A stretch of 64,000 bases of DNA from Caenorhabditis elegans (Eukaryota > Nematoda > Chromadorea > Rhabditida > Rhabditidae). The notes under the pieces were generated by a model, which had not been told where the DNA came from, made no database searches, and saw only the letters and a program-made list of their open reading frames with translations. Positions within the stretch are counted from its first letter, which is position 1. Each line of letters opens with the position of its first letter. Where the stretch lies: positions 8,184,001 to 8,248,000 of the forward strand of contig NC_003279.8 in the NCBI RefSeq assembly GCF_000002985.6, in the 5' to 3' direction. This document shows, piece by piece, positions 36,451-48,500 of the stretch. Made by a program: the position numbers and the translations under genes.

Positions 36451-39001
36451 TCAAATTTTCTTTTCAAAAAAGATTAAAATTGAATTTTCCACCTTTTTCT
36501 GAACATCGGGCCGTTTTGAGTCGTTATACGTGGCAGCCCGTCGATTACTACAATTTCTGAATGCATGTGAAGAATTCATTGTAACTACGAGATTCGGGAA
36601 ATTCGTCTCCAACAGCTCTTTCGCATGTTCTGACCAAACTATTTGTATACAATCACCAACATCCTCCATAAAATTAATCCAATAAACTGTTTTTCCTCTT
36701 TCAGTCACATTGCTTCCACGTGGTCCCCATGTACTTCGCATCATGTCACGAATCGTGAATTTGAGCCAGTTTGCCTGAAAATTTTGAAACTGGAGTTATT
36801 TGTTCGAATGATTTTTCTTTCTGTTCACTAAATATTCCTAGAAACTTAAAAGTGGACTTTTTGTGGGTTTTTCCCTTTAAATCGTTCTTTTTGGCCTACA
36901 AAGAAAATACAAAAAACTGATAGATAATTTGCTCTATAGTCGTTTAGTATAAAACTTAAAAAATGGGCCACTTGAAAACTCACTCGAGATGTTTTTTCTA
37001 ACTAAGATTTTCAAATTAAGCTCCGCCTAATTTCATTATTTTTCTAGATTTTTCATCCAATTTCCTCAAACCAATTTTCTCTTTTTTTTTATCTACTGTT
37101 CTGTATATTGTGGCAAAAAAAGAAAATCCGAGCACAACTACGAACCGTTCCGAGCATTCCACGAAATTCGACAATTCCCGACGTAATAAACATGTAATGA
37201 TTTGCGCGAAACATGTTGAATGCAATACGTCCTTGATTAATCCATGTGAAAGTACTATTCTCGTTGTTTTGAGATGCCAGAGACAATAATGAAAGATTAC
37301 TTCCCATTCGTAGAGGTCCTTCACTTGGATCTATTCGTAGATCAAAAATTGGCATAATTTCGTTTCGTAGATCTCTGGAAGTGAAAAAATATATTGAATG
37401 TATACTTCCCATGAAAATTTCCAACAATACTAACCTATCTAAAGTCCCTGAGAATTTGTATGGAACAACATGAACAAATTCGTCAAAATGTTGAAAACTA
37501 TACGTTGCAAAATGAGCTAAAGTGAATGCACCGGACCTCTCCCAAGCACATCTTTGCAAATAATAGTCATTCTCCATGAATTTTACAATTTCAAATTCCA
37601 CGGTTTTCGCTCTGGAAGGTTTAGAAATTAATAAAAGTTTTTAATACAATAATACTCACTCCCATAATCTCAAAATTAATTGCAAAACTTCCAATGGTTG
37701 TGGTTTTGGCCGTTCATCTCTATATGTGGCAAGTGTCTGCACAGCGAAAGTGAGCTCGTCAACTCGAATACCGCCGAAATCTCGAATAAATCGATTTGCG
37801 TCGAACCTGTCACGATTGTCGATGGAAATTGTATAAGCGATTGCGATATCGGCTAGAAATCTGAAATTGGATTTTACATTATTAATCGATTTTTTTAGAA
37901 TTTTTTCTGAACTTCAGTCTATTATAGCTATTTTGAAACTAATCAAATTTTTTACAACAAAAAACTGACGCATCCGTAAATGTAAGAGCTCCATATGAAA
38001 TATTTTGATCCCTCAATGCATCTTCGACCATTCTGAAGCTTAACGGTCCAAAGGATTCCTTGCAGTTCCGAGCAATTCTAATACATTGCTCACAGTTACA
38101 GTACTCCATATCTGGATGCATACTGATGAATACTGTCAGACGATCTGCCCCTGAAAATAAAATTTTTAATAATATTTAAAGTTTAACATGGAGTTTCTAT
38201 TTTTATTTTTTAGAAAGAATCAAGGTAACCTACAAGATGGAGGTAATGAGCATGGTTTGAAGCTCCAACTGTCGAAAACTTTGAAATTTTCTACAATTGG
38301 ATCGAATGTGCCTGCTAGCCATCTGAAAATTAGTAGTTTTTTTTTCAATACAGCAAAAGTTAAATTTGAAAGAAAATCATTTTGGACTCGCAAACCTCAA
38401 AAATTTTACTAAAAATCTGACATCTTCTGTATCTTCAGATGGTAAATCCTCATGTGCAGGCATTTCTTCATCTTCTTCAACCGGATTTCCATCCTCCCCT
38501 TCCACGTTTGCATTTTCTCGATTTCCAGGTTCCGGTGGTTTGTGATGTAATCCTATTGTGAAATAATTGCAACGAACAAAATTGCTATAAAATTATTTTA
38601 ATTGACTTCTGATTTTATTTAAAGAAAAACTCACTCGTCAATATCAATTTGAATATGTTTAAACTCTTTTCGTACTGCTATGCAAACTCCTTCATTAAAC
38701 TGTTGATTGACTAACTGAATTATATTAGAAATAATTGAAATATTTATTCAATTAGAACTCACTCGAAGATCTAAAAATCCTTTCAAATCACCTTGCCTTG
38801 ATCGTGAGCCGGCTATGTACAGCTGAAATTTTTGTTTTTTATATGAAATTATTCTGTGCAACTCACCTTTTGACGATGCTGAGCTGAGGAAAACTCGAGG
38901 ATTTTCACTAATAAATGCGAGGCACTGAACACTTTTTCGATTGATTCTAACGTTTTCTCATTTTCTGAACACTCGTCCGCATCCAAAAGATCAGTTTCCA
39001 T
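36451..39001 (-). CDS. Orphan 554-residue protein
   Basis: Not recognised. Ten exons: 39001-38867, 38822-38763, 38714-38635, 38584-38396, 38322-38234, 38150-37970, 37860-37660, 37611-37435, 37374-37146, 36774-36451 (TGA). All phases close. Two junctions needed care: acceptor TTTTATAG before 38584 and donor T|GTAGGT after 38234. There is no signal peptide or membrane span. Residues about 100-140 are strongly acidic (EEDEEMPAHEDLPSEDTED). A Cys cluster (YCNCEQC) follows near residue 200. Later segments are rich in aromatic and Trp residues (RLWE, WINQGRIAFNMF, TWGPRG). Intron 37375-37434 is only 60 nt and in frame. It may be a nematode-specific intracellular protein; no catalytic motif was seen and I assign no function. 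Confidence 0.8.
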
Positions 39002-39166
39002 TATTTTCTCTGAAAAATATTGAATTTAGAAATAAAAATGACACCTTTAATCAGAATTCGCAGAGAATTCTGAGAAAATCTGGGCGTTTCTTCTCTGCAC
39101 TCTCCTTGTTTCTCACGCACTCTAATTACTCAATAGAGCGCGTTTGCGAAAAACATTTTGTACCTG

Positions 39167-39832
39167 GAGGGGGTACGTTTTCCGAAGGGGATTTTTTCCG
39201 AAGGGACGCGTTCCGTAGGGCAATGTGCGGCGCGCCTTTTCGCAAGCCGCCGCGCACTTTTCTTCGTATTTATTTCCAGCTGGAAATGTCGAAAATAATT
39301 CGTTTAAAAACGGATTCTTATTGAAAATTAAATTGTATTTCCACTGAATTGTTTTATTTGAGCCGAATTAGGAGTTTTTACAAATCGTTTCAGAGCTTTT
39401 GACGCCTGAAACGGCGTTTTTTATAGATTTGTCAGTCAATTCTCGAAAAGTTTCCGGAGATAAGTGATTTGTTGCCAGGATTGGAAGAACTCGAAGCTAA
39501 AAGTGATCCAACTGGAGCCGAAGGATGAAAAAATATAATTTATTTATCATTCGACCGAAAAGATTCAAATGGGAACTTAAAATTAACAAATGATCATAAA
39601 TTAATTAGAAAAATGATCATAATTAAACTTTCTTTCGGTATCTTTCAATATTTCGCAGCGAATTTGTATCCAGACTTGTTTTACTGTAATTCCATTCAAA
39701 ATTTCCTGTTGAAAATAAAGAATAAATAAATACGAAGAAAAGTGCGCGGCGGCTTGCGAAAAGGCGCGCCGCACTGTGCCCTACGGAACGCGTCCCTTCG
39801 GAAAAAATCCCCTTCGGAAAACGTACCCCCTC
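39167..39832. repeat. Long-spacer inverted repeat, 109-bp arms
   Basis: Left arm about 39167-39275, right arm about 39724-39832, with only a few mismatches (GGGCAATGTGC against GGGCACAGTGC). The arms contain GGGTACGTTTTCCGAAGGGG and GGCGCGCCTTTTCGCAAG. The 450-bp spacer is ordinary AT-rich DNA. TACCTGGAG abuts the left arm and GTACCTGGAG follows the right arm, linking it to the neighbouring element. Open frames here are repeat artefacts. Confidence 0.9.
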
Positions 39833-39845
39833 TGTACCTGGAGTT

Positions 39846-40072
39846 GGTACATTTTCGTTGGAGAAAATTTTGGTTGGATACCATTTGCGTGGAGCAAAGG
39901 TGCGGCGCGCCTTTTCGCAAGTCGCCGCAAAGCCTTTTCGCAAGGTGTCGCATGTTTTTTGAGGAGACAACAACTGCGATAGAAAAGCGTGCGGCGGTTG
40001 CAAAAAGGTGCGCCGCACCTTTGCTCCACGCAAATGGTATCCAACCAAAATTTTCTCCAACGAAAATGTACC
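39846..40072. repeat. Second foldback element, about 83-bp arms
   Basis: Left arm starts GGTACATTTTCGTTGGAG and reaches GTGCGGCGCGCCTTTTCGCAAG. The right arm, 39990-40072, is its near-exact reverse complement. The inner part shares GTGCGGCGCGCCTTTTCGCAAG with the arms of the neighbouring element, so the two are related. Confidence 0.9.
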
Positions 40073-40393
40073 GACTGCCGGGCTCAAATCATAAATTCAT
40101 AAATTCAGTCGGTGAAAACGAAAAAAAAACTGCTGTTAAGATAAATTTTCAGATTGAAAAATCAAAAATATTAAAAAATCCGAGATAATTGTTATCGCGA
40201 ATAAGCCTAATTTGCAATTAAACATTAAAACTGCTGTTTAACTACAATTTATAGTATTTTATAAAACGAACTCGTTTAAATATTTTAATACAAAATTAAG
40301 TTATTGCCATCAAAAACTATACGAAAACACCTATTCTCAATCTTCCTTTTCTATTCGGTACACCCTGCATTCATAAGCAACCTCCTGTCTCTA

Positions 40394-40477
40394 TGGAAAA
40401 TTGACTCGATGGCGCAACTGGGAACGCACTCGCCCGTCGTTCGGGCGGGTTCAATCCCTGCTGTGGCGCGTTTTCCA
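40394..40477 (+). other. tRNA-like sequence (degenerate)
   Basis: TGGCGCAACTGG (40410-40421) is a perfect A-box. GGTTCAATCCC (40448-40458) fits the B-box. GCGGG/CCTGC forms a five-pair T stem around TTCAATC. CGCCC/GGGCG can form an anticodon stem with loop GTCGTTC. However, the variable loop is missing (the stems overlap), and the bases directly flanking the A-box do not make an acceptor stem. TGGAAAA/TTTTCCA at 40394-40400 and 40471-40477 could pair only with nine extra bases inserted. It is probably a tRNA-derived relic rather than a functional tRNA. Confidence 0.45.
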
Positions 40478-40607
40478 CATGATGATACAACCATAGCATG
40501 AGCTGGCAGCAGTGATCGCTAAATGTCATAGTTACACAGATGGGTTTTCGCTTTTTATTTCAAGAATTTTTCAGCAATTTTTAGGTCTATTTATGCGGAA
40601 TTTCTGT

Positions 40608-41889
40608 TCAATCGAGATCTTCTACAGTTCGTTCAAAGTCTTCTTTCACTTCGCTCATTTTTGCAATTGGTGCATATCCCTGCTTCATATTCTTCCATGC
40701 TGTATGTACAAGCCAGATAAGCTTGAAAATGACAGAAAAGCAAATGAATAGAATGTAAATTATCATGAGTGGGGTAATCTTTTTATGGCGGAAGTATGCA
40801 TTGAGACCTTAAATGGTATAAAAATGATTAGTCACAACAAGAAGAGACTTACCATCCGAATGAGCTTCTGCGCTACTCTCATTTTTCTTCTGGACTATGA
40901 ATTCCTGTGGATTTTCAACCCATCTGTTTTCATGAACATATCTAACTGCTTTTAGTTCTTCCGCTGAAAAAACATATAACTTTAGTTTTCAAAAAATGTC
41001 AAGTTACCTGTCGGTTTGTAATAAATTAAATAATCAGCAATACCAGTATTCTCGAATGCAAAGTAGTCCTAAAATTTTTGATTAAATCTTGTTTTCTAAA
41101 CTTAAAAATTTAAGTTTAAACTTACAAACATACTGTATATTCCATCAAAAGAATTCGAGTAATATCGCTTGTTTAGAACTGTAATATTTCGAATTGATTT
41201 CTCAGATATTCTAAAGAAAAGGCCCTTTTATAGACTCAAAATTGAAAAAAAAAGTTATTAAATCTTACAATAAGGTTTTTCATCAACAGTAAGACTATCC
41301 TGTGTGTGCGGCAATTATTTTTGGCGATTATACAAATTGGCCGATTGCGGCATGTTGTTGCAATATTTTTATTAAAATTTAGTGACAAAATATAGAAAAA
41401 TATTTTATTGATCTGAAATTAACAATCGTTTCAGTTTAAAAATGTTGCCGTCAAACTTTTGGTGGCAATTTTTCCGCACTTTTAATCTGAAACAAATGCC
41501 ATTTTCTTTTCTGACCATTAAATATTTTCTCTGAATTTCGACACAAAAAATATTGGAACAACATGCCGCAATCGGTCTGTTTATAGCATTGGCAAAAATG
41601 ATTGCCTTATGCCCCTGAATACTAGAGTACTCACAAAACTGATTTCCCAAAATATCTCGAGTTGGAAAGCATCCAAAGCGTACAACTTTGTTGGACGTAT
41701 TCAATCCATTAATCATAATCGGCATCATTTGAAAACCGCAACTTGGGGCTCGAGTATGACATTCGGTGTAATAGTATTTTTCAGTCGCGTAAAAAGTTTT
41801 CGACGTAATTGAAATTAGATCTCCATGGATGCAACGCTAGAAAAGAGGTTACTGGAGATGTACGGTGTCACTTTGAAATGTTTAAAAAC

Positions 41890-41954
<65 letters not shown>

Positions 41955-42259
41955 CTGCGTTTTTCTGTTATAGATTCTTGGTTACAGTGGTAGTTCTTAA
42001 TGAACCGAGAAAAATTTTAAAAAATCAAGGAACTCGAAAATTTCATTTATAAAATGATTCACTAACTTTCGATTGGCCAGAACAGTCTCTGAATTCTCTG
42101 AAAGTAATATAAAATTACCTTATCATCAGTCTCGTTTCCAAACATTTTATAACGTCTGTCTTCAAGATCTTGATTATTTTTTTCCTCGCTGTGCTCCGCA
42201 TTTAACAAGTTTCGACTCAAAAAACACAACAAAACTATGTAAAATGTGCTCGTATTCAT
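40608..42259 (-). CDS. Orphan cysteine-rich single-pass membrane protein
   Basis: Not recognised by name. Exons: 42259-42119 (signal peptide MNTSTFYIVLLCFLSRNLLN), 41836 to about 41415, 41210-41126, 41068-41008, 40963-40853, 40807-40608 (TGA). The second exon has regularly spaced cysteines (RCIHGD, YYYTECHTRAPSCGF, GCFPTR, FCEYSS, ACCSNIFC), resembling a three-finger/ET-module ectodomain ending in a CC..FC box. A membrane span (LMIIYILFICFSVIFKLIWL) lies near the end, with a short charged tail. The junction from exon 2 to 41210 needs phase 2; CAA AA|GTTTGA fits but is a weak donor. A second possible exon at 41299-41269 does not keep phase. A pseudogene or alternative splicing cannot be excluded. 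Poly(A) signal on the minus strand at 40553-40558. Confidence 0.65.
41310..41606. repeat. Inverted duplication spanning an exon end and the next intron
   Basis: The minus-strand coding end around CCGATTGCGGCATGTTGTT (within 41550-41606) recurs inverted at 41340-41359, with similarity extending over roughly 150 bp on each side of a centre near 41458. Identity is highest in the 19-nt core and lower elsewhere. It is therefore an imperfect palindrome whose right half is apparently coding. Confidence 0.8.
41890..41951. repeat. AT microsatellite
   Basis: About 60 bp of nearly uninterrupted AT dinucleotides in the first intron of the cysteine-rich membrane protein gene. Confidence 0.95.
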
Positions 42260-42536
42260 ATTTTAAATATAGTTTGAACTTTTCGAAAACCCGAAATAAA
42301 GTTAAAAATAGATTTCTTTGTTATGTTTTATCACGTGAAACATTGTATGAAAGGGTATAATTTTGATCAGAAAACGTGGGAAATTGAGTGTTTTTCATCC
42401 TTTTTTTGACTCAATTTTCGATTATAGAGTTGAGGGAATTTGAAGGGAATAAACATCATTCGTTTCTGTGAACAAAATTCAAACATTAAAACAAAAATCA
42501 ACAAATTTATGAGATCATCTTGAAAAGTTTGAACAT

Positions 42537-42542
42537 TTTATT
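42537..42542 (-). terminator. kri-1: Poly(A) signal overlapping the kri-1 stop codon
   Basis: The coding end reads TCT TAA TAAAATG on the minus strand, so AATAAA uses bases of the TAA stop (42543-42541). No other AATAAA was seen just downstream. If used, the 3' UTR would be about 15-20 nt. Confidence 0.6.
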
Positions 42543-45500
42543 AAGATTTCTGGAATTTTCGAAGAATCCCAGTGAGAAATTTCATTTGTGTAGAGACCAA
42601 AATGTAATACGAATCACGTACTCGTTGCGCATCAATCTAAAAAAAGGATCTTAATGAAGTACTGTAAGATTTTCGGAAAGAGCAAAACTATCACATATTT
42701 TATTTTATTTTTCGACTATTTTGTTCTGTTAAATTACTAAATTACTATGTGTAATTATGCAACAGATGGCGAATGTCGGACGAATCGGTAATATAACATT
42801 ACAAAAGTGTGCAATTAAAAAGTTCATAGCTCTTTTTTCCGAGTTCTATGGAATTTAAAATTTCACAATTTTTGAAACCATTTACCTCGAGAGTCTTGCT
42901 TTCTTTATTCGACGCCGTGAATTCGTCGAATCGAAAATTTTTGACGGTCCACGTTTTCTTAAAAATAATATGCAATCCATGATCATTCACTCCAACCAAT
43001 CCTTGTTCAGTTCCCATGCTCTATAATTAACTGTAATTGTGATGCACTTCCAGTTCTATACCAGAAGGGGGTTCTTGACCCCCGTCTGTCACGTTTAATG
43101 ATTTGTCAATAAGTATTTATAATCTTCTGTTTAATGGTGGACTATTGTCATTGAGGATTTTGTAAAGATACTTTCCTAGTTCCTGGACCGAATATTATAA
43201 CTAAACACTCCAATACGTTTGAGATATAAAAAAGTTTCAGTGAAAAAGAAAATACAAAGAAAAATTGGTCGATTGGCTAGAAATTACCATTTCCCTAATA
43301 ATTTTATGAAAAGTTTAACTATGGTATTGTGTCATTTCAGCACAGTTTTTCGAACATTTCCTTATCGGCAATATCCAAAAAAGATAATGTTTGGTCCCAG
43401 ATACCATAGACCGATTCATGACAGGAAGGTATTTAGTACCCCTCTCACCGCGTATTTCCTGAATTCTTGTCCATTTTCTCCCCCCACAGAATTCTATTCA
43501 CCAACCAAATTCTTCAAAAGGCTCACACTTTAAAGACGGCGTTTCAACGGCTAGAGCACTTCAGAATCCGGAAGACCTTAAGGAATTATCTCACACTTTT
43601 CCATAGTAGTGGGCACCGAAAGTTTTTGGTAAAGTTCGGAAATGACGGTGGTGGGAGAGTGTTCGATTTCAAATGATGGAGTGCATTTATTATTTATTCG
43701 AAGTTTGGAGCAGTTAACTGGGAGGGAAAGTTCATGTATAGTTTCTTACTCGATTCCCAATATATCAACATAATTTTTGAATAACTTTAACTAATGAAAA
43801 TTAGAAACTATATGGCAAGTTGCTCATGGGCGATTGGACATTTTTGAAACATAACCAAGTAACAAGTTATTTCAGTATGACAATTAAAAAAAATTTTGGT
43901 TTAAAGGTGGAGAAGCGCCAGTGAGGAGAGTGTTTTAAAACGATCGTGATAAAATGCTATATGTAGTATAGAAAAAAAACGTTTTAAATTATTTTATTTA
44001 CAGTCAGACAACTTTGACAATTTATCAGAATGTTGCCTGAAAATTTAAAAAACCCTTAAGCATCTTTTCAATGTTTCGTTTTGAGATTTTCTGGAGATTG
44101 ACTATATTCAAACAAAATCCCAAATTGCTCTACTCCAGCTAAAAACATCATTTGAACTTTACCTACATAGAGGAGTTTAGTCTAAAACACGAAATCACAA
44201 AAATTGCCCTCATGACATAATGAAATATGAAATACAGTGTTTTGACAATCCACACCCTATAATAATCGTTCGAATTTCCGAATTTCCCATGATTTGCTGC
44301 TGCTAGGGGTCATTTGAAGAATTGAATGCTTCTCGCTTTCAAGGACAACCCTTGTGTTTCCGTTTGTTCATTCAGTCAATCCTATTTTCTCACCTTTTTC
44401 GTGAAAACGTCCACATCGAAAAACGAGGCACCGTAGGTGACAAGACCTCGAGCCATTGAAATAAACTCTGCTTCAAGCTGCATATCGTTCTGCGTCTGAA
44501 ATAGACGTTTTGTATTTGAGAAGTTTTTATTCGGAAAGTGTACCTCATTTTTTCTAAGCTGTGCTTTAAGCCTATCCGCCAATTTCCCTCTGTCATGATT
44601 GTCAAGCATGTACTGTGGATATAAATTCGATAAGTTTTTTGATCTGAAAAAGAAACAGTTGACGAAGTTATCGTGGAAAGTCGTGACGTTGTTCCTAATC
44701 CAACATCTTTTCATACACCCAAAAAAGTCGGAAATACCGCGCATCTAACAAGTAACGGACTAGGGATTTACATAAACGAGCTGCACTTCATAATGGATAA
44801 TCCCATTGTCGATTAGTTTGTGCCGACGGACAACTCTTCTTTTTTCTCTTTCCGTATCTCTGGGTCTCTCGGCGAGAAAAAACGGGATTACACTTTGTGG
44901 ATTTTTTTCATGGAGGTAAACTTCTATTCTAGATGCTTTTAGTTAAGCTGTGGTTTTTTCAATTTGATTTTTTTGAGCTGTGGGAAGTTTCTTGAACTTC
45001 AGGAAAGGCTCAGAATTTTGGTTTTTGGGAAGATCGAGTCTTGTATGCGTGTATGTAGTATTAAATTTTGGATTTTTGTAGGAAAATTTTTGTGTGCCTC
45101 ATTTTTTTTTAAAGAATTGAGCTCTGTAATAATCAAAACATCAATATTAGTTCTGGTGTTTTTTTTCCATTTTTGGTTTAGAAATGTAATCACATGGAAT
45201 TCGCGTTGTATTGCTCTTTATCAAAATGTTTTGGGATACAATAACGAGCATCAGTCTTTCTCTAGATCTGCAAAACCACTTCTTTTTGATTACTTTCAGA
45301 AAATCCTTCCAGCTTTTCCATTCATTTCCTTTCCCCATCTGTGCTCTCTATCTATGTTGAACTCTTAAGGATGTGCTACATCCTCCCGAAAAAAGAGCAG
45401 TAGTAAAGGATATATAAGCCTCCAAAATTTCGCGCCCCATTTCGGAATTGATGTATAGTCATGTTGTTCTTGCGCTTCCGACACCCTCCTCTTTTGTGCT

Positions 45501-48500
45501 CTTTTGAATTTGCACATTTGCATCTTTTCAGTTTTTTTTTTTGAAGAAAGCTCATCAGTTTCAGTCAAAGGTTTTCATTTTCAATTTCAGTGAAGAAAAT
45601 GAATGAGGTCAAGAACGAGAAAATTGAGCTCAAGGGAATTGATATTTGAAAAAAATACGAAAAAAAAGAAAATAAAAGTTGCAAGTTAGCACCACGATTT
45701 TATCAAATTTTCGTCAGCTTAGATTTAACCTAAAAAGGAGAAAAGTTATCTTCAGCGGAGCACTTTGTTCTAGACAAAGTTTCACTTCCACGGCCTGAAC
45801 GAAATAAAGTTTTTGGAGCAATTTTATAGACCTTGAAAGAAGTGATCAAATTAATTGATATATTTTCAGATCGATAGTGCACGTTTGCAGCTAATTTTTT
45901 GAGGTCACCTATTATTATGAGGTATCTCTTTTTAAAAACAAAAGTCTAATTTGGAAGTCCAGGAAAAAGGTCAAACATTTTCTAAAAAAATGGAGATAGC
46001 TATCTAATTTTGAATTCAAGAAGCTCTTTCTTTGTATTAGAAGTGCCAACATTATTGTGGTTCACAAGTTCCCATGTGCTTATCCTTCCGGTCTTTCTCT
46101 GTGTTCTTCCGCTTCAGAAGACAACAACATTCGTATGCAATATTGTTTTTATTATGCAACATTTATGCAATCCCTCTCCTCTCCCTTTCCTCCCTAATTT
46201 CTTCCCAATAACTTTCCAATGCTTAGGACCTCTGTCCTTTTTCCCAAAGAATATCAAATGAAGCGTGAAAAGGGGTCCCAAGGAACCGACCAATTTGTGT
46301 GTGTTTCCCAAAACGTAGACGGAGTTTTATCCCTCCGTTTTTACTTTGGATGTCATCATAACAAACTTTCTACTCCCCCTCCGGTTTCTTTTTTCCCGCA
46401 AAGAATATGGGTTTGTGAGCGAGGAGAGAGACAAAAACCCAAAAGATGGGCATCATCAAAAACATCGCATTTTTACGGAAAAATAAGGCTGGAACATTTT
46501 TTTTCAATAGAAAATTATTATTTTACTGAACCTCTGCTTGCATACCATATCAATACGTAGGTATTCTTAATTTTTTCGCGGTTTGCACTACATTCGAGAA
46601 CTGTACAATTTTTAAAACAAATTTGTTTTTTGTAGGAAAATTCTGAATGAATAAGGCAATTTCTGAAAAGTGTTTAAAATTTTCAGCCCAATTCGATAAA
46701 TAATTTTTAATTATTTTTTTGAACACACTTCTAAACACCTTGCAAATACTATGCGTCTGCGAAAACAGCGTTTGGAAGAGCTTTCTAAACTCGAAAGTAG
46801 TTGAGAATTACTAATTTGTTAACAACCTCATTCTAAAAAATTATTTGGGTCTTGCCAAAAATTATCAAATTTCAAAATTTCTGGAATTCGGCGATTAGAG
46901 AAAATATGAACTGTACTTCTAAAATTAATATTTCTAGATCAAATTCAGAGACGCAGTAGGCAATTTTATTTTTTCATAAATTCTGTACATTTCATCAACC
47001 TTGGCATATTTTTGAAAAAACCCAAAAATTGCCAAAAGTATCGCGCACCCCTGCGTCTCTTGCCACTTTTCAATTTTAATTTAAATTTCAACGCGTTAAT
47101 CCATAGTGTTACATGAAGAGATATCTTGAACCAAAAAAAGAGGGCTCTTCTTATCCGCCTCAGCCAATTTTTCATGTTGTTGATTGCTTTTTCTGCTCAC
47201 CCGACTGACATTTTTCATCGCCTTTCCTCCGGAAGAATGCAACTTTTTGTCTTGAGTCTTATGTTAGACAAAGAAGTAAAAACACCAAAAGTTATTGAGG
47301 ACTTTTTTGGAACTTTAGGATCAAAAGATATTTGAGTCGATTCAAATATCGTAAACAGTTCTTCTATTTTTCAAACTTGCAGCTTCTATTCCGGAAAATT
47401 ACAATTTCCTCCCAATCACTCAGTTCACACACTCTCATGAATAATTCAACCTCAATCACCTTCACATCCAACCAACCCATCAATCAATCACCAAAAAAAC
47501 AGCTCTTCTTTTTCCCTATTTTTCCTTTATTCTTTATTCCAATCTTGTTGTCATCTGACCCTTCTCTCTCTGAACACACACAGATAATATGGTCCCATCT
47601 CTCCATAATTATGCAAATGCAAGTGTATAAGAGCACACACCTGCACACTAAAAGAGGTCATTTCGTTAAGCTTATGCTCCCAATTTTACGACTTTCTCAC
47701 CCTGACAACAGGATATTCTACACCACTTTGTCCAATTTTTGCTCAGTGGTATTATTTGGAGAAAATTTCCAAAAGTTTTGCTATAAAAAACTATTTTGAA
47801 CGCGGAGTAGTGGTTTATCAAAAGCAAACTCAAAATCGACAAAAAAAATCCGAAAAAAATTCTAAAATTTGTAAGATTTTTCAAAATGTTTTGTCAAAGT
47901 TTTGGCAAATTACAAAAGCCCGTGAAAGATGACGTCATCCATATACAAACAAGGTATTAGTTTTTTAAACCATCTCTAGAACATTTTGCAATTATATGAA
48001 AAAAACGGTCTCTGAATATTTAGGGATAAATTGATTTACTTTGAAACTGTAGAAAATACCAAATCTATTTTGGATAACAATTTTATAGTCATCTCCTTCG
48101 GTTAAAAAAATCTGTCGAAACTTAAAGTTTTCTAGTCCCTGTCCAGAAAACTAGGTGCGAATTAAAAGTTTTGGGGGCACTGCAAATAGTGTGTAAACAA
48201 CTCTTTTCACCCCTTTATATGTACACATTTTCCCATTTATTTTTCAATTTTAAAGTAAGTAAGGAAAACGAAACGAGTATAAGAAGGACCATCTTGAGAT
48301 GTGCCAATATTGCAAAATAGAAGGAGGAATTATTTTTCCGATAAAAGGGATATGGGATCAGGTTACTGTAAATAGGAGGGAAGAAAAACGGCTTATCGCC
48401 TTAATACACTTGACAGACACACAGTAAATACTGGCTTCTATTGATTGCTACTGTTTGGAGCTATGTACCAAATTTTTAAATATCAAATTTTCATTTTTGT

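Larger units (their letters stand above)
39002..40607. other. Intergenic region with foldback elements
   Basis: 5' flank of the 554-residue orphan gene and 3' flank of the cysteine-rich membrane protein gene, both on the minus strand. It contains two GC-rich foldback elements and a tRNA-like block, listed separately. A minus-strand AATAAA (TTTATT, 40553-40558) lies 50 bp beyond the stop of the membrane protein gene. Confidence 0.6.

Noticed and set aside
39623..40188. Several overlapping frames up to 154 codons
   Set aside because: They lie in the foldback elements, where repeated GC-rich arms lack stops on both strands.
47332..47799. 155-codon plus-strand frame in the large kri-1 intron
   Set aside because: Low-complexity Ser/Phe/Leu composition, no splice or start signals; chance frame.
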